This document shows positions 8,856 to 17,576 of a stretch of 64,000 bases of DNA, piece by piece. The stretch is from NCBI GenBank assembly GCA_002127295.1, contig NFUV01000001.1:434001-498000 (forward strand), in the 5' to 3' direction. Under the pieces are notes generated by a model. It had not been told where the DNA came from, did not search any database, and worked only from the letters and a program-made list of their open reading frames with translations. Source of the DNA: Chitinophagaceae bacterium IBVUCB2. Lineage in GTDB: Bacteria > Bacteroidota > Bacteroidia > Chitinophagales > Chitinophagaceae. The position numbers and the translations under genes were made by a program. The stretch's first letter is position 1. Each line of letters opens with the position of its first letter.

Positions 8856-9407
8856 ATGGCACAGTTTGAAATTACCCTGAAGAACGAGAAGAAAAAACAA
8901 TACGAACGGATCGCCTTCTTTATCATTATTGCCAATATTGCTGCATTTGCTTTTCTTTCCTTTGCTTCGATTACAAGAACAGGACGAATTTCTTTTTTAG
9001 TCGGGGCTATTGCTGTTTTTATTTGCCTGCTTATTGATTATTTTCTTATTCGCATAAAAAATAATGAGGACACCCCTTACCGGGTTTTTGCTTTATTTCT
9101 CATTTCGATGGTTTGGATCAATTCTTCGTATTGGTGGATTGGGATTATTCTTTTTGTACCCGGATTGTTTTACCTCGTTTCTAAACGTCCTTTGTTGGTT
9201 ATTACTGAGAAAGAGAAAATCATTTACCCTTCTTTTCCGCAAAAAAATATTTCATGGGTTACACTGAATAATGTGATACTAAAAGACGGCTTGTTAACTA
9301 TCGACCTGAAAAACAACAGGCTTATTCAGCAAGCAATAGACGAAAGCAAAACCTCTGTAAATGAGAAAGAATTTAACGACTTTTGCAGGGATCAATTAAA
9401 CAAATGA
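8856..9407 (+). CDS. Membrane protein with four hydrophobic segments and a C-terminal PH-like tail
   Basis: A 183-residue protein I cannot assign to a named family. Four hydrophobic segments (about residues 19-38, 44-66, 78-90 and 93-108) are followed by a 70-residue soluble tail with alternating hydrophobic positions ending in lysine-rich helix, similar in layout to small bacterial PH-domain membrane proteins. Its stop overlaps the start of the radical SAM gene by 4 bp (ATGA), so the two are translationally coupled and may act together. Confidence 0.65.
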   Translation: MAQFEITLKNEKKKQYERIAFFIIIANIAAFAFLSFASITRTGRISFLVGAIAVFICLLIDYFLIRIKNNEDTPYRVFALFLISMVWINSSYWWIGIILFVPGLFYLVSKRPLLVITEKEKIIYPSFPQKNISWVTLNNVILKDGLLTIDLKNNRLIQQAIDESKTSVNEKEFNDFCRDQLNK

Positions 9408-10705
9408 GTTTACAACAATCTCCATATATCCTCTACTCCGATGGTAAGGGTAATATATTTGAAGACACTTCATTATTTGTAACTGGCCGAAGCGGTTGGG
9501 ATGCTTTTGAAGTACCCGTAGATGAATGGATTGAACTACCAAATGGCGGCTCTCTTTACGAACTACCAGGCAGAAAAGGAATTGGCATTGATGTAACAAC
9601 AGGTGAAATGCGTTTATGTGATAAAGGTTGGGCGGTTGCTGCTTTTATTCCACCGGCACATACTGGTTTTTATTTGGCTGCCTACGAAACGGATAAAGAT
9701 GCTCCTACACTCCCTTTGTTTTGTTATACAGCCGCCGGATGGCTGGATAATAAATTCTATGTACCTGCTACGAGGATAGAGCAAGACATACGACAAGATT
9801 GTGAAGGATACGACCAGAAAAAAGTGGAAGAAGGCGTAAAAGTTTTACAGAAACATTATCCGCATAATCGTTTAGTAAGTCACCTTACTAATAATTGTGC
9901 CTTAACTTATACTTGTCCTGCTGCTCGAAATTTTTCTTTAGGCAGATGGGAATGCCCGGTGCCTGTATCGCCGGCATGTAACGCAAACTGCGTTGGTTGT
10001 ATTTCGTTGCAACCAGATGAAGAGCCAATTGTTTCAACGCAAGACCGCTTAACATTTAAGCCGACAGCAGAAGAGATTGTTGAGTTTACCGTGCCGCATC
10101 TTGAATCTGCTCCTTATCCCATCATCAGTTTTGGACAAGGATGCGAAGGTGAGCCATTGTTGATGTGGGAAACCATTAAGGACGCAATCATAGAAATTAG
10201 AAAGCATACCAGGAAAGGAAGTATCAACATCAATACTAACGGCTCTAAACCTGATGCCGTAAGAGCATTGTGTGAAGCAGGGCTTGATTCTATTCGTGTA
10301 AGTACCAACTCTGCAAGAAGAGAAACATACATGCCTTATTATCGCCCCAACAATTATGATTTCAATGATATAGTAGAAAGCCTGAAAGTGGTTACCTCTT
10401 TCGGCGGCTGGACTTCTATCAACTATTTTGTTTTTCCAGGTATGACGGATTCTGTTGAAGAATATGAAGCATTGAGAAAGCTGATCAAAGAAACAGGATT
10501 GAAGATGATACAATGGAGAAATTTCAATATTGATCCTGATTGGTATTTAGGAAAGATCGGTGTAACAGAAATTGGTGAATGTCTTGGTGTAAATCAATTG
10601 CAACAATTGATCAGGGAAGAATTTCCTGATCTGAAGTTTGGCTATTTTAACCCGCCGATAGAACGTATCAAAGGAAAATTTGAAATGGATTTTGCGCATC
10701 ACTAA
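9404..10705 (+). CDS. Radical SAM protein with long N-terminal extension, function unknown
   Basis: A 433-residue enzyme with the radical SAM cluster motif CNANCVGC (C192, C196, C199), which binds a [4Fe-4S] cluster and SAM. The motif is unusually far from the N-terminus: about 190 residues precede it, containing five more cysteines. SAM-binding landmarks follow (FGQGCEGEPLL, then ININTNGS, then DSIRVSTNS). No SPASM-type cysteine-rich C-terminus is seen. The ATG at 9404 is chosen because it overlaps the upstream stop; an upstream TTG is unlikely. Neighbours (a ureohydrolase, a membrane protein and an EamA exporter) do not reveal the substrate. The superfamily call is certain, the reaction unknown. 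Confidence 0.85.
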   Translation: MSLQQSPYILYSDGKGNIFEDTSLFVTGRSGWDAFEVPVDEWIELPNGGSLYELPGRKGIGIDVTTGEMRLCDKGWAVAAFIPPAHTGFYLAAYETDKDAPTLPLFCYTAAGWLDNKFYVPATRIEQDIRQDCEGYDQKKVEEGVKVLQKHYPHNRLVSHLTNNCALTYTCPAARNFSLGRWECPVPVSPACNANCVGCISLQPDEEPIVSTQDRLTFKPTAEEIVEFTVPHLESAPYPIISFGQGCEGEPLLMWETIKDAIIEIRKHTRKGSININTNGSKPDAVRALCEAGLDSIRVSTNSARRETYMPYYRPNNYDFNDIVESLKVVTSFGGWTSINYFVFPGMTDSVEEYEALRKLIKETGLKMIQWRNFNIDPDWYLGKIGVTEIGECLGVNQLQQLIREEFPDLKFGYFNPPIERIKGKFEMDFAHH

Positions 10706-10711
10706 GCTTAC

Positions 10712-11620
10712 ATGAACCAACAACCTGCTCAACGAAATATTTACATCGGAATTGGCCTTGCCGTACTTGCAGCATTTATCTGGTCGGGAAATTTTGTAGT
10801 GGCAAGAGCGGTAAAAAGTGATATACCTCCTATCGGTCTTAGTTTCTATCGCTGGCTGGTTGCGTCAATTATCATCTTTCCTTTTGCGATTAAGAAATTC
10901 AGAAAGGAATGGCGGGTTGTAAAACAATCATGGCATTATTTATTTTGGGCCTCTCTTACCGGTATTGCCTTGTTCAACACATTTGTTTATATAGGTGCCC
11001 ATTATACTTCTGCTATTAACCTCGCTTTAATTGGTACAACCTCCTCTCCCATCATGGCAATTATTTTTGCCCGCATTTTTCTGAAAGAAAAGATTGGCTT
11101 TTTAAAATTGGCAGGTCTTATCACTTGTATCATTGGTGTTTTGTTTTTATTATCAAAAGGTGATTTTAGAAATCTGCTTTCATTGCAGTTTGGAGAAGGT
11201 GATCTTTGGGTATTATTAGCTGCATTTTGTTTTGCGGTGTACAATACGCTGGTAAAGAAAAAACCAGCATCTATATCTCCCGTCAATTTCCTTTTTGTGA
11301 TCTTTAGTCTTGGGGCATTGCTGTTATTGCCTTTCTTTCTATGGGAAACAAATCAATACCCGGCTGTTGAATGGAACATTCCACTCCTTCTATCTGTCTT
11401 ATACCTTGGACTCGGTGCTTCTGTTATTTGTTTTCTTATCTGGAATATCGCTATTAGCAAATTAGGCTCTGGTCGCACAGCCCTCTTTGGTAACCTGATT
11501 CCAGTTTTCAGCAGTATAGAGGCCGCCATTATTTTACATGAAGAGTTTACCTGGGTACATATTACCAGCATGATTATTATATTCATTGGCATTGTATTGG
11601 CCAATTGGAAGCTTAAATAG
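10712..11620 (+). CDS. EamA/DMT-family transporter
   Basis: A 302-residue inner-membrane transporter of the drug/metabolite family. Ten hydrophobic segments arranged as two EamA repeats are visible (about residues 10-145 and 165-300), with the typical opening GLAVLAAFIWSGNFVVAR and the second-repeat segment AFCFAVYNTLVKK. The substrate is unknown; members export amino acids, nucleotides or other small metabolites. It is the last gene of the run that starts with the ureohydrolase, 6 bp after the radical SAM gene. Confidence 0.88.
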   Translation: MNQQPAQRNIYIGIGLAVLAAFIWSGNFVVARAVKSDIPPIGLSFYRWLVASIIIFPFAIKKFRKEWRVVKQSWHYLFWASLTGIALFNTFVYIGAHYTSAINLALIGTTSSPIMAIIFARIFLKEKIGFLKLAGLITCIIGVLFLLSKGDFRNLLSLQFGEGDLWVLLAAFCFAVYNTLVKKKPASISPVNFLFVIFSLGALLLLPFFLWETNQYPAVEWNIPLLLSVLYLGLGASVICFLIWNIAISKLGSGRTALFGNLIPVFSSIEAAIILHEEFTWVHITSMIIIFIGIVLANWKLK

Positions 11621-11735
11621 CTTATTTCCCAAACCTTAACATTTCATAAATCGCCTTTTGTGCAAGTTGCACGGGGTTTGCATCGTTAGTAACAGGTGTG
11701 AACAACAATGGTTTCCGCCCTTAATCACCAAACAG

Positions 11736-11743
11736 TAAATTTG
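11736..11743 (+). promoter_or_regulatory. -7 promoter element of the TonB-like gene
   Basis: TAAATTTG is a full match to TAnnTTTG. It ends 1 bp before an ATG at 11745, so transcription should begin at or after that codon. This favours the in-frame ATG at 11763 as the start. Confidence 0.45.
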
Positions 11744-11762
11744 TATGAACAACGCTTACGTT

Positions 11763-12620
11763 ATGTCTGCAACCCTTGATGCAAAGAACAGAAATCAGGC
11801 CGCTATGATTACCGCCGGATTTGTGGGCTTAATGATACTTATCATGCTTCTTTTAAAATGGAAGCTGCCTGTTTTTGAGCAAATTACTTATTCGCCGGGT
11901 ATTGAGGTAGAGTTAAATCTTCCTGAAGAGCCTGAACCTCCTGCTGATGGTGGTGGCGGTGGTGGAAATCCTGTTCAGGCTGCAGGTGCAGCTGGCATTG
12001 CGGCTCCCGCTCCACCCACACCGGGTGATAAAGAAGATTCAAAAGCTTTGGATGAAAATGAGGATAAGGACAATACAGAAGTTACAAAACCAGTAGCTGT
12101 AAAACCAAAGGCCACAACAATTACCAATACATCTGTAGCCAAAGTAGAACCAAAAGTTGTTGCCCCTCCGGCTCCTCCCCGTCCTAAAGCGGTACTTGGA
12201 AAAACAACAACCGGTGCAGGAAAAGGTGGCGGATCAGCAGATGATTATGATAGAGCCGGTGGAACTGGCACTGGCAGTGGTGTAGGAAACGGTAGTGGTA
12301 CTGGTGGTGGTAACGGAACTGGCAACGGTGGCGGTAATGGCTCCGGCGGTGGAAGTGGCAGCGGACCAAAAGTAACAAGAGGTGATAGAAAAATTGTACG
12401 TCACTACTCCTTTACAGGTGATTTGGATAAAGCAACCGTATATGCAAACATCAGTGTATCACCTGATGGTACTGGTAAATTTATAAGCATTGCAAAAGGT
12501 TCAACGAATACAAGCAATGCTTACAAGCAAGCCATTATGCAATACTTGCAAAATATAAGATTTGATAAATCTGATCATGAGTCTATGCTCACTGTTCAGT
12601 TTAATTTCAGAGTAAACTAA
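11763..12620 (+). CDS. TonB-like energy transducer with Pro-rich and Gly-rich linker
   Basis: A 285-residue protein with one N-terminal membrane segment (about residues 14-33), an acidic and proline-rich stretch (ELNLPEEPEPP, then APAPPTPG), a Lys/Val/Pro region, a long glycine-rich linker (about residues 150-203) and a compact C-terminal domain of about 80 residues with a TonB-C-like pattern. This is the layout of proteins that span the periplasm and transmit proton-motive force from ExbB/ExbD to outer-membrane receptors. No exbB or exbD and no TonB-dependent receptor is in the window, so function is inferred from architecture. An ATG 18 bp upstream is possible but sits on the -7 element. 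Confidence 0.7.
   Translation: MSATLDAKNRNQAAMITAGFVGLMILIMLLLKWKLPVFEQITYSPGIEVELNLPEEPEPPADGGGGGGNPVQAAGAAGIAAPAPPTPGDKEDSKALDENEDKDNTEVTKPVAVKPKATTITNTSVAKVEPKVVAPPAPPRPKAVLGKTTTGAGKGGGSADDYDRAGGTGTGSGVGNGSGTGGGNGTGNGGGNGSGGGSGSGPKVTRGDRKIVRHYSFTGDLDKATVYANISVSPDGTGKFISIAKGSTNTSNAYKQAIMQYLQNIRFDKSDHESMLTVQFNFRVN
12225..12370 (+). repeat. Low-complexity Gly/Ser/Thr/Asn coding repeat
   Basis: A degenerate GGTRRY-type repeat encodes alternating GT, GS, GN and GG units within the TonB-like gene. It makes a flexible linker and is a likely site of length variation. Confidence 0.7.
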
Positions 12621-12641
12621 GAACTAAGGACGGATAATAAG

Positions 12642-12681
12642 AAAAGGGATGTCATGATTTTATTCATAGCATCCCTTTTTT
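12642..12681 (+). terminator. Hairpin terminator after the TonB-like gene
   Basis: AAAAGGGATG pairs with CATCCCTTTT, with a further partly paired inner stem (CATGA and TCATA) and a T run. It lies 21 bp after the stop codon and just before folC. Confidence 0.8.
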
Positions 12682-12696
12682 GTTATTTTGCAGTCA

Positions 12697-14064
12697 ATGA
12701 ATTACCAGCAAACAACTGACTATCTATTTTCCCGGCTACCGATGTTCAGTCGTATGGGTGCAGCAGCATATAAAGCAGACCTTACCAATACTATTAAACT
12801 ATGCGAATCACTGGGCAATCCACAACAAGCTTTTAAAAGTGTACATATAGCCGGCACCAATGGAAAAGGCTCTACCAGTCATATGCTTGCTGCTATTTTA
12901 CAAGCTGGGGGATATAAAACGGGTCTTTACACTTCGCCTCATCTCAAAGATTTCAGGGAACGAATAAAAGTGAATGGCGAAATGGTAAGCGAAGAGTTTG
13001 TGATCAGCTTTACCGAAAACATTACACACCTAATTGAAGAAATTGAACCAAGTTTTTTTGAGATCACAGTCGCTATGGCATTCGATTATTTCAAAAAACA
13101 ACAGGTTGATATTGCCATTATTGAAACGGGTTTGGGGGGAAGATTAGATAGTACCAATATTATTACTCCCGAAATTTCCGTTATTACTAACATTGGTTGG
13201 GATCATATGAATTTATTGGGTAATAGCCTGGAAGAAATTGCTTTTGAAAAAGCAGGCATCATTAAAGAAAATATCCCTGTAGTAATTGGTGAAACGCTTT
13301 CAGAAACATTGCCTGTTTTTGAGAAAACTGCTTCAGCGAAAAATGCGCCTTTTTTTGTGGCCTCACAAAAAAGACAGGCTACCGATTGGAAATGGGAGAA
13401 ACATGAGCTGATCGTAGAGGTAGTGGAAGAACATCATACGGATCATAAAGTATATCATCTTGATCTACCCGGTATCTACCAAACTAAAAACCTGCTGACC
13501 GTTTTGGAAACATGTTTTCAATTACAACAAAAAGGTTGGAAAATTGATGACGCAATAATTCAAAAAGGTTTGCGGGAAACAAAAAAGCTAACGGGATTAC
13601 ACGGTCGTTGGGAAACAATTCATCACTCCCCGCAATTAGTAGTTGATGTGGCTCATAATGTGGAGGGCATGAGGCAATTGGTGCAGCAAATTGAAATGAC
13701 AGAGCATAATGAACTGCATATCATTTTAGGAATGGTAAAAGATAAAGATGTTGATAATGTACTGCGGCTATTACCAAAGAATGCCCGATACTATTTTACA
13801 AAAGCACAAATTCCCCGTGCATTGTCTGAAGATGAATTAGCCATGAAAGCAGAAAGATTGGGTTTGACAGGAAAATCATTCAGCAATATTGATTTTGCGT
13901 TACTCAGTGCTGCACAAAAAGCACATACAAAAGACCTGGTCGTAGTGTGTGGAAGTGTGTTTCTTGTTGGCGAGGTTTCGCTGGCTGCTGTTAAAGAGAT
14001 TTGGGGCAAGGACAACGCCAATGTGCTGGATTATTTCTGGTATTATTTATCAGGAGTTCAATAA
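12697..14064 (+). CDS. folC: Folylpolyglutamate synthase/dihydrofolate synthase FolC
   Basis: A 455-residue Mur-ligase-fold enzyme that adds glutamate to dihydropteroate and to reduced folates using ATP. The P-loop HIAGTNGKGSTSHML (about residues 50-64) and the following SPHL and RERI segments are characteristic of FolC, as is TGLGGRLDSTN. The C-terminal domain contains HGRWE and DVAHN. The start is the ATG at 12697; an upstream in-frame TTG is part of a TATTTTG stretch that may be promoter. The 3' end overlaps the convergent NUDIX gene by 7 bp. Confidence 0.93.
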   Translation: MNYQQTTDYLFSRLPMFSRMGAAAYKADLTNTIKLCESLGNPQQAFKSVHIAGTNGKGSTSHMLAAILQAGGYKTGLYTSPHLKDFRERIKVNGEMVSEEFVISFTENITHLIEEIEPSFFEITVAMAFDYFKKQQVDIAIIETGLGGRLDSTNIITPEISVITNIGWDHMNLLGNSLEEIAFEKAGIIKENIPVVIGETLSETLPVFEKTASAKNAPFFVASQKRQATDWKWEKHELIVEVVEEHHTDHKVYHLDLPGIYQTKNLLTVLETCFQLQQKGWKIDDAIIQKGLRETKKLTGLHGRWETIHHSPQLVVDVAHNVEGMRQLVQQIEMTEHNELHIILGMVKDKDVDNVLRLLPKNARYYFTKAQIPRALSEDELAMKAERLGLTGKSFSNIDFALLSAAQKAHTKDLVVVCGSVFLVGEVSLAAVKEIWGKDNANVLDYFWYYLSGVQ

Positions 14065-14612
14065 GACAATTCATTTAGTTTTTCTAAGGCATATAAAATG
14101 CAACTTATATGCATGGACTGTACTATTTTATGTTCCCTGACAAGTGTTTTTAGCTCGCCGACACTAAGCAAAACAATTTCTATTTCTTCATTCGCATCTA
14201 ACTTTTGCTGCGCCACTTTCTTGCCTCCTTTTGCCAAAAACATATGCAAAAAGTTGGTGTTGGTAGAAGGATTAGGTGATATTTTTCCAAGATAATCATA
14301 CGAAGAAAAAATATAGCCTGTTTCTTCCAATAATTCTCTGGCTGCTGCTGTTTCATAATCTTTATCGGTATCATCCACACAGCCACCGGGAATTTCAATA
14401 CATACTTCGCCGATAGCATGGCGATATTGTTTTATCATCACCACCTTTCCTTCTTCTGTTATTGGCACTACTCCCACCCAGGTAGGAAATTCATATACAT
14501 AATAAGGCTCTACTATTTTACCTGTGGGTGTTTTGTATTTTTCCTTTCTTACTTTAAACCACGGGTCATTGAATAAATATTCGGAAGAAAGTGTTTGCCA
14601 TTGAGAATTCAT
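14058..14612 (-). CDS. NUDIX hydrolase, ADP-ribose pyrophosphatase type
   Basis: A protein of about 184 residues with the Nudix box beginning GGCVDD and ending RELLEETGY; the spacing before the REllEE core is one residue longer than the canonical box. It would hydrolyse a nucleoside diphosphate linked to another moiety, with ADP-ribose or a similar sugar nucleotide as the usual substrate of this subfamily. It is last in a minus-strand run (fbp, ABC ATPase, FKBP, DinB, NUDIX). An in-frame ATG at 14642 would overlap the DinB stop by 7 bp; the ATG at 14612 gives the more usual N-terminus MNSQWQTLSSEYLF. Its stop overlaps the convergent folC stop. Confidence 0.85.
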   Translation of the reverse strand: MNSQWQTLSSEYLFNDPWFKVRKEKYKTPTGKIVEPYYVYEFPTWVGVVPITEEGKVVMIKQYRHAIGEVCIEIPGGCVDDTDKDYETAAARELLEETGYIFSSYDYLGKISPNPSTNTNFLHMFLAKGGKKVAQQKLDANEEIEIVLLSVGELKTLVREHKIVQSMHISCILYALEKLNELSY

Positions 14613-14635
14613 GAGGAATTGTTTCTTGTGTCTCG

Positions 14636-15175
14636 TTACCATTTCATTCTTTCCCGAAGCGAAGTTATATGTGCCACATGATGCTTACCATGCCATGCAT
14701 ACATACCCAGCAGGTACCAGAGGCGCATGGTTTTTTTATGTTCCGGGTGAAAAACTGTACGGTTGTTCCATTCATCATCGGTTACATATTTCAATGCTTC
14801 AAACCACCGGGCATGTAAGGCATGTAATAATGTAATAGAAATATTCACCGGTAACTTTTGTACATCGTGGGTTTCAGCCCACAGTTTTTCTTCGTAAGGT
14901 TTTATAGTTGGGTTATCTTCTGTCAATCCCAATTTAAATCTTATATAAGCATTCATATGACTGTCCGCCACATGATGAACAAGCTGGTGAACTGTCCAAC
15001 CTTCTTCCCTGTAAGGTGTGTGCAGTTGCGCTTCATCCAGGTTTAAAATTGCATTCTCTAAATGAAGAGGCAAGAATTTTATGTCTGCCAACCATTCTAC
15101 TTTTTGTGGAATAGAAAAAGGCTTCGGTTCATAATTACCTATAGGATAGCGAAGATCAGCAGCAACTGTGGGCAT
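14636..15175 (-). CDS. DinB/YfiT-family metal-dependent protein
   Basis: A 179-residue four-helix-bundle protein of the DinB superfamily, closest in pattern to Bacillus YfiT. Three metal-ligand histidines are in place: H67 in QLVHHVADSH, and H162 and H166 in WHGKHHVAHI, at nearly the spacing of YfiT (67, 160, 164). Firmicute YfiT/BstA proteins have been described as bacillithiol S-transferases. Since this genome has bshB1 and bshC, a thiol-transferase role is plausible here, but that is inference. It sits 5 bp from the FKBP gene in the fbp run. Confidence 0.82.
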   Translation of the reverse strand: MPTVAADLRYPIGNYEPKPFSIPQKVEWLADIKFLPLHLENAILNLDEAQLHTPYREEGWTVHQLVHHVADSHMNAYIRFKLGLTEDNPTIKPYEEKLWAETHDVQKLPVNISITLLHALHARWFEALKYVTDDEWNNRTVFHPEHKKTMRLWYLLGMYAWHGKHHVAHITSLRERMKW

Positions 15176-15180
15176 AAAAT

Positions 15181-15618
15181 TTATTTTACTATTTCTAATA
15201 ACTCTACTTCAAATATCAAGGTAGCCCCGCCCGGAATATCACCACCTGCACCCCTGTCACCATAAGCTAAATCAGACGGTATCCACAAACGCCAGTGGCT
15301 GCCTTCACTCATTTGCGGTAAAGCAATCTGCCACCCTTTTATCAAGGCGGTAAGTGGGGCACTAAATGGTTGTCCTCTTTTGAAAGAGTTATCAAATTCC
15401 TTACCATCCAGCAATGTTCCTTTGTAATGTGCCTTTACTTTATCTCTCAATTCTGGTTTTGCACCAGTTCCTTCTTTTATTACTTCGTATTGAATTCCAC
15501 CGGGAAGTTCTTTTACATTTTCTTTGCTGATGTTTTCGGTCATGAAAGCAGCACCGGCTGCCTTTTGTGCTTCAATTTTTCCTTGCATATATTCTCTTAA
15601 TTTATTTTGTGTACTCAT
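15181..15618 (-). CDS. FKBP-type peptidyl-prolyl isomerase, cytoplasmic
   Basis: A 145-residue protein made of a short charged helix (residues 1-30) and one FKBP domain (about 38-145). Core FKBP landmarks are present: VKAHYKGTLLDGKEFDNS, ALPQMSEGSHW, IPSDLAYGDRG and the C-terminal strand TLIFEVELLEI. It would catalyse cis-trans isomerisation of proline bonds. No signal peptide is seen, unlike many Bacteroidota FKBPs, so a cytoplasmic location is likely. It is third in the minus-strand fbp run. Confidence 0.9.
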   Translation of the reverse strand: MSTQNKLREYMQGKIEAQKAAGAAFMTENISKENVKELPGGIQYEVIKEGTGAKPELRDKVKAHYKGTLLDGKEFDNSFKRGQPFSAPLTALIKGWQIALPQMSEGSHWRLWIPSDLAYGDRGAGGDIPGGATLIFEVELLEIVK

Positions 15619-15647
15619 TTTGTAAATAGTGGATGGTCAAGAGTGAA

Positions 15648-16409
15648 TTAGTCCTCCCGCAATGAATGGCCAGTTAGTTTGATAAAAACATCTTCCAGGT
15701 TAGCTAACTTCATTTCTTTTGGTCGTTCAAATCCGGTAGCAATCAAATTATCAATCAGTTTGTCAGGTGTATCCAATGCAATAATATTACCAGCATCAAT
15801 AATGGCTACCCTATCGCAAAGATATTCTGCTTCATCCATGTAATGTGTAGTTATGATAACGGTAGTACCTCTTTGACGAATATTTTTTACAAGCTCCCAT
15901 AAGCTTCTTCTTGCCTGCGGATCAAGCCCGGTGGTCGGTTCATCTAAGAAAATAATACGGGGTTCATTAATTAATGTTGTAGCTACTGAAAATCGTTGCT
16001 TTTGTCCGCCGCTGAGTTCTTTTACTTTTGCTTTGGCCTTGTCTTTCAGGTTTACCATTTCCAATAGTTGCATCGGGTCCACCGTTCGATTGTAAAGACC
16101 ACAGAACAATTCAATCAACTGCAACAGGTTTAACCCGGGATAATAACCGCTGGTTTGTAACTGTACCCCGATTATTTTTTTAATTTCATTCGGGTCTTTA
16201 TCCAGATCAATACCATCTACAATTACCTCTCCACTTGTTTTTTGCCGTAAGGTTTCAATTATTTCAAGTGTAGTCGATTTACCGGCGCCATTGGGACCCA
16301 ACAATCCAAATATTTCTCCCTCCTTCACCTCAAACGAAATCCCTTTTACTGCATTGAATTTGCCGTAATTTTTTACCAGATTTTTTACTGATATTATTGT
16401 TTTTGACAT
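15648..16409 (-). CDS. ABC transporter ATP-binding protein, ABC-2 exporter type
   Basis: A 253-residue ATPase with Walker A GPNGAGKST (about residues 37-45), ABC signature LSGGQKQR, Walker B IIFLDEP and the H-loop THYMDEAE. This fits the CcmA/NodI-like class that pairs with ABC-2 permeases in drug, lipid or polysaccharide export. No permease gene is adjacent: the neighbours are fbp (15 bp upstream) and an FKBP gene (29 bp downstream). The partner must be encoded elsewhere, or the protein has another role. Confidence 0.9.
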   Translation of the reverse strand: MSKTIISVKNLVKNYGKFNAVKGISFEVKEGEIFGLLGPNGAGKSTTLEIIETLRQKTSGEVIVDGIDLDKDPNEIKKIIGVQLQTSGYYPGLNLLQLIELFCGLYNRTVDPMQLLEMVNLKDKAKAKVKELSGGQKQRFSVATTLINEPRIIFLDEPTTGLDPQARRSLWELVKNIRQRGTTVIITTHYMDEAEYLCDRVAIIDAGNIIALDTPDKLIDNLIATGFERPKEMKLANLEDVFIKLTGHSLRED

Positions 16410-16424
16410 GTGTTGAACTAATTA

Positions 16425-17429
16425 TTAAATATAGGTTTCTAATTCTTCCATCATTTTTTTACTCCCAATAAACATGGGTGTACGCTGATGTAATTCCGTT
16501 GGCTGTATATCTAAAATATTCTCTTTACCATTGGTAGCTTTACCCCCAGCTACTGTTAAGATGAATGCAAAAGGATTGCATTCATATAGTAAGCGGAGTT
16601 TTCCTTTTGGTTTATCTGTTGTACCGGGATACATAAAAATACCCCCTTTAATCAGGTTACGATGCACATCAGACACCATACTGCCAATATAACGTTGTGT
16701 ATATGGACCACCGTTCGTTTTATCTTTTTTCTGGCAAACCTGTATATACTCTTGTACTGGCTTTTCATACTGGAAAAAATTACCGTGATTGACAGAATAT
16801 ATTTTTCCCGTATCAGGGCATTTAATATCAGGATGACTTAATGTCCACTCACCGATAGAAGGATCCAATGTAAACCCATTTACACCTCTTCGTGTAGCAT
16901 ATACCAACATAGTAGAAGAGCCATAAACAATATATCCTGCAGCAACCTGCTGATTGCCGGGCTGTAAAAAGTCTTCCTGAGTTACAACAGTTCCAATTTC
17001 TGTTTTGCGACGGTACACACCGAAGATGGTTCCGATAGATACATTTACATCAATATTACTGCTACCATCAAGCGGGTCGAATAAGCAAACATATTTAGAG
17101 TTAGCACTTTTAGCATCATCAAAAGCTACAAAATCATCCAACTCTTCACTGGCAATACCAGCGCAGGCTATACCATGCTTCAGTACACCAGTAAACTGGT
17201 CGTTAGCATATATGTCAAGCTTCTTTACCTCCTCACCTTGTACATTTACCGTTCCAAAATCACCCAGGATATCCACCAGGCCGGCTTTATTCACTTCCGT
17301 ATTTACCCTTTTTGCAGCAAGGCCAATGTTTCTTAACAGGTGCGATAACTCACCAGTAGCTTGTGGAAAGTCTCGTAACTGCTGGATTGTAAACTCATCT
17401 AAGGTTTGAACTTTACGATTAACATTCAT
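16425..17429 (-). CDS. fbp: Fructose-1,6-bisphosphatase, class I
   Basis: A 334-residue enzyme of gluconeogenesis that hydrolyses fructose 1,6-bisphosphate. The metal-binding signature of class I enzymes, LFDPLDGSSNIDVN, is near residue 118, and the later YIGSMVSDVHRNL and GKLRLLYECNP segments complete the substrate site. A longer reading frame begins 20 codons upstream, but a TACATTTG promoter element lies between, so MNVNRKVQTLDEF is taken as the true N-terminus. It heads the five-gene minus-strand run. Confidence 0.94.
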   Translation of the reverse strand: MNVNRKVQTLDEFTIQQLRDFPQATGELSHLLRNIGLAAKRVNTEVNKAGLVDILGDFGTVNVQGEEVKKLDIYANDQFTGVLKHGIACAGIASEELDDFVAFDDAKSANSKYVCLFDPLDGSSNIDVNVSIGTIFGVYRRKTEIGTVVTQEDFLQPGNQQVAAGYIVYGSSTMLVYATRRGVNGFTLDPSIGEWTLSHPDIKCPDTGKIYSVNHGNFFQYEKPVQEYIQVCQKKDKTNGGPYTQRYIGSMVSDVHRNLIKGGIFMYPGTTDKPKGKLRLLYECNPFAFILTVAGGKATNGKENILDIQPTELHQRTPMFIGSKKMMEELETYI

Positions 17430-17450
17430 ACTGGCTCGTTTTGATAATAA

Positions 17451-17458
17451 CAAATGTA
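17451..17458 (-). promoter_or_regulatory. -7 promoter element of fbp run
   Basis: Read on the minus strand this is TACATTTG, a full TAnnTTTG match, 21 bp before the fbp start codon. No -33 TTG is found at standard spacing. Confidence 0.5.
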
Positions 17459-17576
17459 AGGCATTGAGCGGTAGCTGAAAAGTTGACAAGTTAACTCCCT
17501 AAAAATATCGCTAAACAATGCATTTTAGCGACATTTGCCAACTTGTAACCCTATTACAAATCTTGTCAATTTTATA

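Noticed and set aside
10049-10513. 154-codon open frame on the minus strand inside the radical SAM gene
   Set aside because: It lies wholly antisense to a gene with clear catalytic motifs, and its translation shows no domain pattern.
12225-12370. Short GGT-rich direct repeats
   Set aside because: They encode the glycine-rich linker of the TonB-like protein and do not suggest a separate element.
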